A stretch of 20,091 bases of DNA from Bacteroidales bacterium (GTDB lineage Bacteria; Bacteroidota; Bacteroidia; Bacteroidales; P3), in assembly GCA_017618625.1 (NCBI GenBank), contig JAFZTV010000086.1, forward strand, positions 1 to 20,091, read 5' to 3'. This document shows, in pieces, positions 1 to 6,141 of the stretch. Position numbers and translations under genes: made by a program. The notes beneath the pieces are model-generated. The model was not told where the DNA came from, made no database searches, and worked only from the letters and a program-made list of their open reading frames with translations. Every line of letters starts with the position of its first letter. Position 1 is the first letter of the stretch.

Positions 1-37
1 AATTTTCTTTTGAGTTTGGTGGAATCAAAAAATCAAA

Positions 38-69
38 CTGTAACACTGTAACTCTGTAACACTGTAACG
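38..69. repeat. 8-bp tandem repeat, four copies
   Basis: Four consecutive 8-bp units of the form CTGTAAC[A/T/G] occupy this stretch, differing only at the last base, and a decayed fifth (CTGGGG) follows. The array lies in the intergenic region beyond the 3' end of the C10 protease gene. The period (8) differs from the 11-bp arrays elsewhere in the window, so it is treated as a separate repeat. No function can be assigned. Confidence 0.85.
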
Positions 70-122
70 CTGGGGTTTGATAGGATACTTTTGCAATCGA
101 AATGCAGCGACTATGTGTGAGT

Positions 123-146
123 GAAACGAAGGCTATCATTCGTTTC
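123..146. other. Perfect 8-bp inverted repeat
   Basis: GAAACGAA and TTCGTTTC flank an 8-base loop, 64 bp past the stop codon of the leftward C10 protease gene. It could fold in the 3' untranslated RNA of that gene. There is no T-run after it on the minus strand, so a classical intrinsic terminator is not supported. Confidence 0.5.
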
Positions 147-161
147 TGAAGTGAAGCTGAA

Positions 162-178
162 TGACGCCGAAGGCGACA
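162..178. repeat. Short palindromic element, copy 1 (TGACGCC/GGCGACA)
   Basis: An imperfect palindrome (TGACGCC, GAA, GGCGACA) lies about 30 bp downstream of the C10 protease stop codon. A near-identical segment, including the following AATTC, occurs at 15276-15293 over the stop codon of the M28 peptidase. Both occur at 3' ends of leftward exported-peptidase genes. It is probably a member of a dispersed small-hairpin family. Confidence 0.5.
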
Positions 179-209
179 ATTCGAGGACGAAAGCTGGCGG
201 CGACGGAAT

Positions 210-1649
210 CTACCTTCTGACCACCCTGCATGTCTCTACGCCCTTGTCGGTCACCATCCTGAGCAGGTAGGTTCCGGGAGCGCACTCGGACAGGTCAACC
301 CTGAATTCCGACTGCCCCACGCTTTGGCGCGAGACCGTCCTGCCACACAGGTCCGTCACCTGCACCTCCAACACCGTTTGCGATCCCGAGCAGACATATA
401 CGCTGCCGTCGGTGGGGTTTGGAAACACATTGACATTCAAAGCTGTGTGTTCCTCGATGGAGACTTCCGGCTCCTCGGGGTCTGTCGGCAGCTGAGGGCC
501 GCGTATGCCTATGATTATGGCGTGGTTGCTGTTGAATCCATACGAGCTGCAGTTGCTGAGTGCGTAGTAACCGTTCTGCGTTCCGCCCCAACCCCAGTTG
601 AAGTGGAAATAGTCGTCGTCTCTGTATCCGTCGCAAGTCCAGACGTGTCCGCCGTAATTGCCGCTTCCGCCATACATGAACGGGGCGCCGTCGTCAAGCT
701 CGCCCTTCAAGTAATTGAGCCACACCGTCGAAGAAAGAGTTCCGCGCTCGATGTAGCGTACGGTGGCGGGATAGCCGAAATAGGTCGGGAGAGCGCTTAC
801 GATGTTGTTCGAGTTGACCACACTTGCGTCGGCACCGTATCTCATGTTGACCGCCACGCCGCAATGATACAGCAAAGTGGCCACAGCCTCCACACAGCTG
901 TCGGGATGGTTCGACGCTGTTAGCTGGTCGGGCATTGCCGAGTAGCGGTAGGTGGTCGCGCCGAAGTAGGCCGACAGCGTGCCGTAGCCGGTGGCGTTGT
1001 ACGAATGGCTTCCGGTGCCTGTGGTCGGATAGCGCCAGTAGCGCATCACCTGCCCCATCACCAAGGCGCCGCACCCCACTGCCGCATGTCCGCCGTAGGC
1101 GGCGTTGCCGCTCGCGTCGGCTGGACACAGGTCGTTATAGTACTTCGTTTGGTTCCATTTGTTGTTGCCCAGCAGCGGTCCTACCACCACGTTGCCGTCT
1201 TTCCGCTCTGTCGTGGCGTCCGCGAGAAGTTCGTCCCACTGCCGCTGGGTTGACTCGTCGGCGGCCAGCTTGCTGTCAACCGCATACTGAATCTCCTCGG
1301 TATATCCGTCGAGGAAAAAGCGCACATTCGCCGGCATCTCCTCAGCCACAAAGGCACCCTCGTCCGAGAAAGCCAGAATCGGCCTCACACGGTTGTCGCC
1401 GGCCACAATCACAAACCCCTCTGCGTTTATGTCCACCACATAGAAACTGGGCCGCTCTCCGTGTTCGTCGCGCAGCGCAGCCGCCTCGTAAACGACTGTG
1501 GCGGTCAGTTGTTCCGACGCCTGTTTGAATTTCGACGCGAAGAAATGTGTCGCCACCGTGCGCGCAGTCGAGGCGTCAACGGGTTCGGCCTTCGCATAAG
1601 CCGACACCATGACCGCCAAAAGCACGAAAATGATATGTTTCGATTTCAT
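210..1649 (-). CDS. C10 family (streptopain-like) cysteine protease with T9SS sorting domain
   Basis: Secreted cysteine protease related to SpeB and Prevotella interpain. The ATG at 1649 is preferred over an upstream in-frame GTG at 1655 because AAGG lies a suitable distance before it and a signal peptide begins at once (MKSKHIIFVLLAVMVSAYA). The 479 residues comprise the signal peptide (1-20), a Spi-type inhibitory prodomain (about 25-130, with the SFYVVD and GFVIVAGD strands), a catalytic domain (about 145-390), and a C-terminal type IX sorting domain (about 405-479: VFPNPTDG, then GTYLLRM and the basic end CRVVRR). Predicted catalytic Cys193 lies in HAAVGCGAL and His335 in GGHVW, and the FNWGWGG motif that follows is typical of the family. 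The protein should be activated by prodomain removal and exported to the cell surface or medium. It is shorter than multidomain members such as interpain A. It sits 128 bp downstream of the cupin gene; no convincing own −7 box is seen, so it may be read from the upstream operon. Confidence 0.93.
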   Translation of the reverse strand: MKSKHIIFVLLAVMVSAYAKAEPVDASTARTVATHFFASKFKQASEQLTATVVYEAAALRDEHGERPSFYVVDINAEGFVIVAGDNRVRPILAFSDEGAFVAEEMPANVRFFLDGYTEEIQYAVDSKLAADESTQRQWDELLADATTERKDGNVVVGPLLGNNKWNQTKYYNDLCPADASGNAAYGGHAAVGCGALVMGQVMRYWRYPTTGTGSHSYNATGYGTLSAYFGATTYRYSAMPDQLTASNHPDSCVEAVATLLYHCGVAVNMRYGADASVVNSNNIVSALPTYFGYPATVRYIERGTLSSTVWLNYLKGELDDGAPFMYGGSGNYGGHVWTCDGYRDDDYFHFNWGWGGTQNGYYALSNCSSYGFNSNHAIIIGIRGPQLPTDPEEPEVSIEEHTALNVNVFPNPTDGSVYVCSGSQTVLEVQVTDLCGRTVSRQSVGQSEFRVDLSECAPGTYLLRMVTDKGVETCRVVRR

Positions 1650-1777
1650 AGTCACCTTGAATTAAACTATCCTCATCTCCCCGCCTCTGCCCAGTGATTG
1701 GAGATTAGACCCAAAGACATTTGCCAACCACTTAAAACTTAAAATTTACGGTTTAAGACTAATCATGCACCCGACTG

Positions 1778-2158
1778 CTACTTCCCTACCTCGGGGTGCT
1801 GGACGGAGAGGGGCAGGCCTGGCTGTGAGAGGTAGAACATGTAGAGGACGACGGCTTTCGTGCCTCGGTTCTCGCCGTGATGGACGGTGCCCACCATCTC
1901 CACTACCGCCTCGCCCTCGTGCAAAACCTTCTCGGTGCCGTCCTCGCTTACGATGGTCAGCTCGCCTTGAACCAGTATGCCGCAGTTCATCACGGGGTGG
2001 TGATGCCAACACAGCTTCTGGCCGGCAGGAATCTCGTATTTTATGGCCACCAGATCGGGGCGGCCCTGCGGGTAGTCGGGCAGTTCCACTCCGTCCCAGC
2101 TCCTGTCGGTGCGTATCAGTTCGGTGGTCTTCAGCAGATTGTCGTCGTTGTCGCTCAT
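1778..2158 (-). CDS. Cupin-domain protein
   Basis: Small single-domain cupin of 126 residues if started at the ATG at 2158 (MSDNDDNL). An in-frame TTG at 2179 would add seven residues and leave only 3 bp after the upstream lipoprotein gene; the ATG leaves 24 bp. The first cupin motif is visible as CWHHHPVMNCGILVQGELTIV, and the second as GEAVVEMVGTVHHGENRG, supplying the usual His-rich metal site of a β-barrel cupin. No signal peptide is seen, so it should be cytoplasmic. Ligand and reaction cannot be read from the sequence: such proteins range from sugar-binding to dioxygenase-like. It is probably cotranscribed with the lipoprotein gene from the promoter near 2816. Confidence 0.85.
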   Translation of the reverse strand: MSDNDDNLLKTTELIRTDRSWDGVELPDYPQGRPDLVAIKYEIPAGQKLCWHHHPVMNCGILVQGELTIVSEDGTEKVLHEGEAVVEMVGTVHHGENRGTKAVVLYMFYLSQPGLPLSVQHPEVGK

Positions 2159-2182
2159 GTTCAACCGATGTTTTTCCAAACG

Positions 2183-2761
2183 CTAATCATAGTATTCGAT
2201 GACGCGGGTGGTGGTGCCAGCGGTGTATTCGTAGCCTTCGCTGGTCCTTTTCGTCCAGTTGCCCTGCTTGTCCACTTCGGGATAGGTGAATCTCTCGACC
2301 GACTCGTCGCCGTCGTCTGTGTGTTTTATTTCAACCACAAATCCGCGTCCATCGTAGGTATATGATTCTTTTATCGACATGCCTTCGGCTTGGGCCTCGC
2401 TTCCGACGGGACGCTCGTCGCCCCATTCATACTCGACATGATTCTCATAGCCGTTCATTTCGACGATTCGACCTTGCTTGTCACGATTGTAGCGCTCCGA
2501 TGCGGGTGTGCCGTAAACGGCTGTCAGCACACCGTCGGGGTCGAATTCAAGGCTTGTCACACCGTCTTCCGTCACCGTCTTCACATGACCGTAGAGGCCG
2601 AAGAAGGCGAGGTCAGAAGATTGGAACTGAGTCGTTTGTGCGCTGTTGTCGGAAAGTTCCTGAGTTTCGGCGGTGGAGTTGGTGTCCGCAGGTGCGGGCG
2701 ATTTGCATGAGACGCAGGTGAAAGCGATTAATGCAACGATTGAAAATAGTGTTTCTTTCAT
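2183..2761 (-). CDS. Hypothetical lipoprotein with YD-like strand repeats
   Basis: A 192-residue putative lipoprotein. The N-terminus is a type II signal peptide (MKETLFSIVALIAFTCVSC) with lipidated Cys19, followed by a low-complexity Ser/Thr/Glu linker to about residue 48. The rest contains strands such as SLEFDPDGVLTAVYG, YNRDKQGRIVEM, SYTYDGRGFVVEI and YPEVDKQGNWTKR, which resemble the YD/RHS-like β-hairpins found in many uncharacterised Bacteroidota lipoproteins. This suggests an outer-membrane-anchored all-β protein, but no function is recognised. A −7 box lies 55 bp upstream, and the cupin gene follows closely, so the two likely form an operon. Confidence 0.8.
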   Translation of the reverse strand: MKETLFSIVALIAFTCVSCKSPAPADTNSTAETQELSDNSAQTTQFQSSDLAFFGLYGHVKTVTEDGVTSLEFDPDGVLTAVYGTPASERYNRDKQGRIVEMNGYENHVEYEWGDERPVGSEAQAEGMSIKESYTYDGRGFVVEIKHTDDGDESVERFTYPEVDKQGNWTKRTSEGYEYTAGTTTRVIEYYD

Positions 2762-2815
2762 TTCTTTTATGTTTTAATGGTTCACGATTTTTTTCGGCAG
2801 TTCCGAAAACGGATG

Positions 2816-2823
2816 CAAAGATA
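2816..2823 (-). promoter_or_regulatory. Bacteroidota −7 box for the lipoprotein-cupin operon
   Basis: On the minus strand this reads TATCTTTG, matching TAnnTTTG, 55 bp before the lipoprotein start. It is overlapped by a perfect 9-bp inverted repeat (GGATGCAAA at 2811-2819, TTTGCATCC at 2831-2839) that could be an operator. No clear −33 TTTG is seen at the expected spacing. Confidence 0.6.
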
Positions 2824-2959
2824 CAAACTTTTTGCATCCTTTCGAGGTAATTCTCTTTTTGATAAAAATAGTATTAATTTCCAATGATTGAATTAAATAA
2901 TATTTTGAAAATCAATAAATAACTTTTTAGGAAATTCTCACAACTTTTAACAAAAGAAG

Positions 2960-2991
2960 TTTGGTCAATCCAATTTTCGGATATACCTTTG
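2960..2991 (+). promoter_or_regulatory. Bacteroidota promoter (−33 TTTG, −7 TACCTTTG)
   Basis: TTTG at 2960-2963 and TACCTTTG at 2984-2991 are separated by 20 bp, within the spacing known for Bacteroides σABfr promoters. The start codon of the AT-rich gene follows 36 bp after the −7 box. This is the best complete promoter in the window and probably drives both this gene and the deiminase gene behind it. Confidence 0.7.
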
Positions 2992-3027
2992 CACCCAAAA
3001 TCGAATATACTTTAAAAATTTAAAATT

Positions 3028-3870
3028 ATGGAAAAGCTTATTGAAATCTTAAAACAATTCGACACAAATAGAAATGAATTCAAGGGGGTGTGGGATGAAA
3101 ACGCCGTTGCCGCGTGTTTCCAACCTTGTGCAAAAGAGATTTTGAGCAACGGCTACTTCCTTATTAACGGGACTTACATAATAGAACTTGGTTCTATAGA
3201 ATTGTACTACCACGAGGAATATGGTGACATCAAGGACTATATTATGTACCATACAAACGATCGATTGCCAAAGAAATACAAGGAAGTGATTGACAATCCC
3301 CAAAAATTTCCAAACATATTCAATGCAATCATTGAACATAAAGGTTATCCATATTTTAAAATCGGTACTTTTAATCAACATCAATCCGGCGTTGATGTAA
3401 CCTTCGAAAAAGAGAAAGAAAAAGAGAAAGATAGTTATAGAGCGTCGTTTCTTATTCGTTCATACCGAGTACTAAAAGCAAAGGATGGAAAGTATCCAAT
3501 TGGAGACAAAACGAAATATGATCATTGTTCCACTCATATATTCGATGACTTGTTTTATGAAGGTATAAATTGGAAGAACTCAAATACAGAGAGGAACTCA
3601 AATATAGAATGGATAAATGACGAGAAAAAAGATGCATCTTTCGACCTAAAGGGGCGTCCTCGAACAAATGTCGCTGAATATATTGCTTGTAATGAAAAAG
3701 AAACCCATATAGAGAAAGGGGGAAGATCTATAACCTCCGAAGATTATCTTGCAGAAGTCAACAAAAAAAAGGAAGATAAGTCCTATACACCAAAGTATAT
3801 TAAGATTGGCAAGTCTTATTACAAACAAGATATGAGACTTTGGCAATTTCGACTTCATAACATAGAGTAA
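3028..3870 (+). CDS. Hypothetical protein, AT-rich gene
   Basis: A 280-residue soluble protein without signal peptide or membrane segment; the family is not recognised with confidence. Visible parts are an N-terminal helical region, a central β-rich stretch (FLINGTYIIELGSIELYYHEE, then FKIGTFNQHQSGVDVTFE and YRASFLIRSYRVL) and a Lys-rich C-terminal region. The central pattern faintly recalls the β-barrel of methyladenine-glycosylase-like proteins; that is speculation. Base composition is markedly more AT-rich than the neighbouring genes, and the flanking non-coding DNA on the left is also AT-rich, which suggests horizontal acquisition. Two in-frame tandem duplications occur: a 12-bp unit at 3406-3429 (encoding KEKEKEK) and an 18-bp unit at 3577-3612 (NSNTER/NSNIEW). 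It has its own promoter and lies 16 bp before the deiminase gene, so cotranscription is likely. Confidence 0.8.
   Translation: MEKLIEILKQFDTNRNEFKGVWDENAVAACFQPCAKEILSNGYFLINGTYIIELGSIELYYHEEYGDIKDYIMYHTNDRLPKKYKEVIDNPQKFPNIFNAIIEHKGYPYFKIGTFNQHQSGVDVTFEKEKEKEKDSYRASFLIRSYRVLKAKDGKYPIGDKTKYDHCSTHIFDDLFYEGINWKNSNTERNSNIEWINDEKKDASFDLKGRPRTNVAEYIACNEKETHIEKGGRSITSEDYLAEVNKKKEDKSYTPKYIKIGKSYYKQDMRLWQFRLHNIE
3406..3429 (+). repeat. 12-bp perfect tandem duplication inside a gene
   Basis: The unit GAAAAAGAGAAA occurs twice in a row and encodes the charged run KEKEKEKE. A multiple of three, it keeps the reading frame when its copy number changes. It is a possible slippage site. Confidence 0.9.
3577..3612 (+). 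repeat. 18-bp imperfect tandem duplication inside a gene
   Basis: Two 18-bp copies beginning AACTCAAATA encode NSNTER and NSNIEW. This is the second in-frame duplication in the same AT-rich gene. Confidence 0.85.
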
Positions 3871-3886
3871 CTAAGGATTACCACCT

Positions 3887-4786
3887 ATGACCAATAATAC
3901 ACACTGGAACACCATCTACGGGCGATACCGTAGTAATTTTATTACCGACCTTCTTACCGACACCGTTTTCTTTTCGGATTTGCTGCCGGAGCGGTGTCCT
4001 GAGCTGTATCGGAGCATCACCCTGACGCTCAAGGACAACAACATCGAACATCGGCTGCTGGCGGGCACCAAGGACATCTGGTGTCGCGACTATATGCCCA
4101 TACAGACGGGCGAGATGCGTTTCGTGTTCTACAAATACAATCCTGACTATCTGCAACCCAAGCACCTCTTGCGCACAATAACCGATGTGAACAGCGTGGC
4201 AAACATCGACCTCCTCCGTCAAGACGGCGAAGCCATTGACCTCGACCTCATCCTCGATGGCGGCAACATCGTGAAGTGCAGCGACAAAATCGTGATGACC
4301 GAGAAGGTGTTCTTTGAGAACAAGGACAAGCCGCGCAATCGAATCCGGAAGATGCTCGAAGACACCTTCCAAAGCGAAATCATCTTCCTGCCTTGGGATC
4401 GCGAAGAGTTTCTCGGACACAGCGACGGCATCGTGCACTATATCGGCAACAACCGCGTGCTGATGACCAACTACGCCGACTTCGACGCAGCGATGGCAAG
4501 ACGATACAGGCGGATTCTGGAGAATTTCGTAGAGGTGATACCTCTGACTTACGACGTAAGCCGCAAACATAAGCGCAGCTGGGCCTACGTCAACTTTCTG
4601 AAGGTTGGAAGGCTAGTGCTGGTACCGCAACTGGGCATACCCGAAGACGAGCAGGCGCTGAGACAGATATCCGACGCAATGCCAGCCAGCAAGATTATCG
4701 GAGTGCCGGCATTGGAGGCCGTACGCAAAGGCGGCGCACTGAACTGCATCTCGTGGAATATCAAAAAGGCAAGCTCGCAAATTTGA
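3887..4786 (+). CDS. Agmatine deiminase / PAD-like amidinotransferase-fold protein
   Basis: A 299-residue member of the agmatine deiminase / Porphyromonas-type peptidylarginine deiminase family (PF04371). The guanidine-binding and catalytic motifs are all present: Asp68 in WCRDYMP, the DGGNIV motif, His178 in GHSDGIVHY, and nucleophile Cys287 in GGALNCISW near the C-terminus. Family enzymes hydrolyse a guanidinium group (agmatine to N-carbamoylputrescine and ammonia) in polyamine synthesis. At 299 residues it is shorter than typical agmatine deiminases of about 350-370, so the substrate may differ. No signal peptide is seen, so it should be cytoplasmic and not a secreted PPAD-like enzyme. An AAGGA lies nine bases before the ATG. 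It follows the AT-rich gene by 16 bp but has ordinary base composition, and it converges on the ATPase gene with 59 bp between stops. Confidence 0.85.
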   Translation: MTNNTHWNTIYGRYRSNFITDLLTDTVFFSDLLPERCPELYRSITLTLKDNNIEHRLLAGTKDIWCRDYMPIQTGEMRFVFYKYNPDYLQPKHLLRTITDVNSVANIDLLRQDGEAIDLDLILDGGNIVKCSDKIVMTEKVFFENKDKPRNRIRKMLEDTFQSEIIFLPWDREEFLGHSDGIVHYIGNNRVLMTNYADFDAAMARRYRRILENFVEVIPLTYDVSRKHKRSWAYVNFLKVGRLVLVPQLGIPEDEQALRQISDAMPASKIIGVPALEAVRKGGALNCISWNIKKASSQI

Positions 4787-4845
4787 CATATATAATCCTG
4801 CACATTCGCAAATACATAGTTCGACGACGTGCCGCATGAAGAGAA

Positions 4846-5913
4846 TCACTCGTCGCTGGCCGCAATCCACGCGCGGAAGAAGGGGTCTTCCAGTTCGTAA
4901 CGGTCGGAGTAGATGACGTAGCCTTCTTTCTGCAAACGTTTCAGTGCGCTATACACCGTGCTGGTGCTGTAACCGCCCGATTGAAAAGACTTGTTGACTG
5001 ACAGGCATTTCAATATCCAGCGGTTGGTGCGGTTGAAATTCATCCACAGGCGCTCGTAATCCAACCCGTGCGATGTGACAATATGGGTGATGGCGGATTC
5101 GAAAGGGTCAGCCACTTCAGGTTGCAGCACCCCAATCTGCCATACGTTGGCTGCCAGCTGCTGCGAATAGTAGGGATGGCAGCATGTATAATCCAGAATG
5201 CGGTCGGACAACTCGTCGCAGCTGCCGGGATATATGCCTTTCAAGCGCTCGGAGAGATAAGCGTGGAAATCCTCACGCGGAAGTTTCCCCAGCCGCATCA
5301 GCTGTCCGAAATGGTAGAACGGCGACTTCTTGTTCTCGAAGATGTCGGTCATCATGCTTTCCTGGCTCCCGAGCAGGATGTAGTTGATGTGTTTCTGGCT
5401 CTGCATGATGGCGCGCAGCTGTTTGTCGAAGTTGTGCGCCAGGTCGCACATCTCTTGAAATTCGTCCAGCACCACGATCATACGGTCTTTGTCGGTATGT
5501 GAACGCTCGATGAGCATCAAAACATCTTCGATAAGCACACCTTCGTCAGAACCTGGCTGAAACGACACCTGAATCGCCCCTGTGACGGGGTTGGTGGACA
5601 CCGTGGGAACAATGCGGAAGTGGGTTATCAGATGGCGTAAGCGCTCAAGCGGATGCACCTTGAAAAACTCGCGCAGCAGCTTTGCCGCAAAGTCTGTCAC
5701 GGAAGTGACCTGCTGCAGATTGACTGTGATATACTTGCGTCCGCTCTGCTTCACCGCTTTCACCACCACGCTACTTTTGCCGAAACGACGGGGACTTATC
5801 AGAACCAGATGGTTGGCGCTCTTTACATACTCCTTGATAAAAGACACCTCGTTTACCCGGTCGGTGAAGTATTCCTCCTCTACAATTGTACCAAACTTGA
5901 AGGGGTTTTCCAT
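4846..5913 (-). CDS. Archaeal-type AAA ATPase with C-terminal winged helix
   Basis: A 355-residue P-loop ATPase of the 'ATPase domain predominantly from Archaea' group (PF01637), common and often multicopy in Bacteroidota. The N-terminal NPFKFGTIV and YFTDRVNE motifs precede Walker A (SPRRFGKSS, Lys46). Walker B is MIVVLDEF (Asp150, Glu151), and YILLGSQESMM probably contains sensor I. The C-terminal ~70 residues (GGYSTSTVYSALKRLQKEGYV, then LEDPFFRAWI) form a winged-helix-like domain. The cellular role of these proteins is not established; proposals include a regulatory or chaperone-like STAND function and links to mobile DNA. It is monocistronic, with a −7 box at 5946-5953 and a block of repeated T-tracts upstream. 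Confidence 0.87.
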   Translation of the reverse strand: MENPFKFGTIVEEEYFTDRVNEVSFIKEYVKSANHLVLISPRRFGKSSVVVKAVKQSGRKYITVNLQQVTSVTDFAAKLLREFFKVHPLERLRHLITHFRIVPTVSTNPVTGAIQVSFQPGSDEGVLIEDVLMLIERSHTDKDRMIVVLDEFQEMCDLAHNFDKQLRAIMQSQKHINYILLGSQESMMTDIFENKKSPFYHFGQLMRLGKLPREDFHAYLSERLKGIYPGSCDELSDRILDYTCCHPYYSQQLAANVWQIGVLQPEVADPFESAITHIVTSHGLDYERLWMNFNRTNRWILKCLSVNKSFQSGGYSTSTVYSALKRLQKEGYVIYSDRYELEDPFFRAWIAASDE

Positions 5914-5945
5914 ATTGCCATATTTTTTTGTAATGATTCACACTG

Positions 5946-5953
5946 CAAAGATA
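5946..5953 (-). promoter_or_regulatory. Bacteroidota −7 box for the ATPase gene
   Basis: The minus strand reads TATCTTTG here, 32 bp before the ATPase start codon. The region further upstream is filled by repeated T-tract/TTACG elements, so no standard −33 box is discernible. Confidence 0.6.
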
Positions 5954-5966
5954 CACATATTTTTTT

Positions 5967-6062
5967 ATTACGCATTTTTTCGTTACGACTTTTTTCGTAA
6001 TAGTAAAAGTGCGTACAGATGCATATTTTACCATTACGTATTTTTTCGTTACGATTTTTTCG
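5967..6062. repeat. Direct repeat of T-tract/TTACG elements upstream of the ATPase
   Basis: A block of about 31 bp at 5967-5997 (ATTACGCATTTTTTCG, then TTACGACTTTTTTCG) recurs with few changes at 6033-6062, start to start 66 bp apart. Each block contains two runs of six T separated by CGTTACGA. Further T-runs at 5929-5935 and 5960-5966 follow a similar pattern. The arrangement suggests intrinsically bent DNA or repeated protein-binding sites just upstream of the ATPase promoter. Function is inferred only. Confidence 0.7.
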
Positions 6063-6082
6063 CGATATTTGACGGGATATAG

Positions 6083-6118
6083 AAAAAGCGGGCGACCGAA
6101 TGGGGTCGTCCGCTTTTT
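6083..6118 (-). terminator. Intrinsic terminator after the M13 peptidase gene
   Basis: A 15-bp stem (AAAAAGCGGGCGACC against GGTCGTCCGCTTTTT, one G-T wobble) encloses a 6-base loop, 23 bp past the M13 stop codon. The A-run on the plus strand gives a U-run on the leftward transcript, and the plus strand also ends in a T-run, so it may work both ways. Confidence 0.85.
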
Positions 6119-6141
6119 GTTTTATTAGTCTTGTCAGGCTC

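Noticed and set aside
86..93. TACTTTTG on the plus strand, matching TAnnTTTG
   Set aside because: No −33 box at the right distance and no rightward gene follows; the downstream region is the 3' end of a leftward gene.
1712..1719. Possible leftward −7 box (TGTCTTTG) before the C10 protease gene
   Set aside because: The second base of the consensus is wrong and no −33 box is seen. It is about 60 bp before the start, so it could be weakly active, but the evidence is too thin to list.
4787..4845. Terminator between the convergent deiminase and ATPase genes
   Set aside because: The 59 bases contain no stable stem followed by a T-run on either strand.
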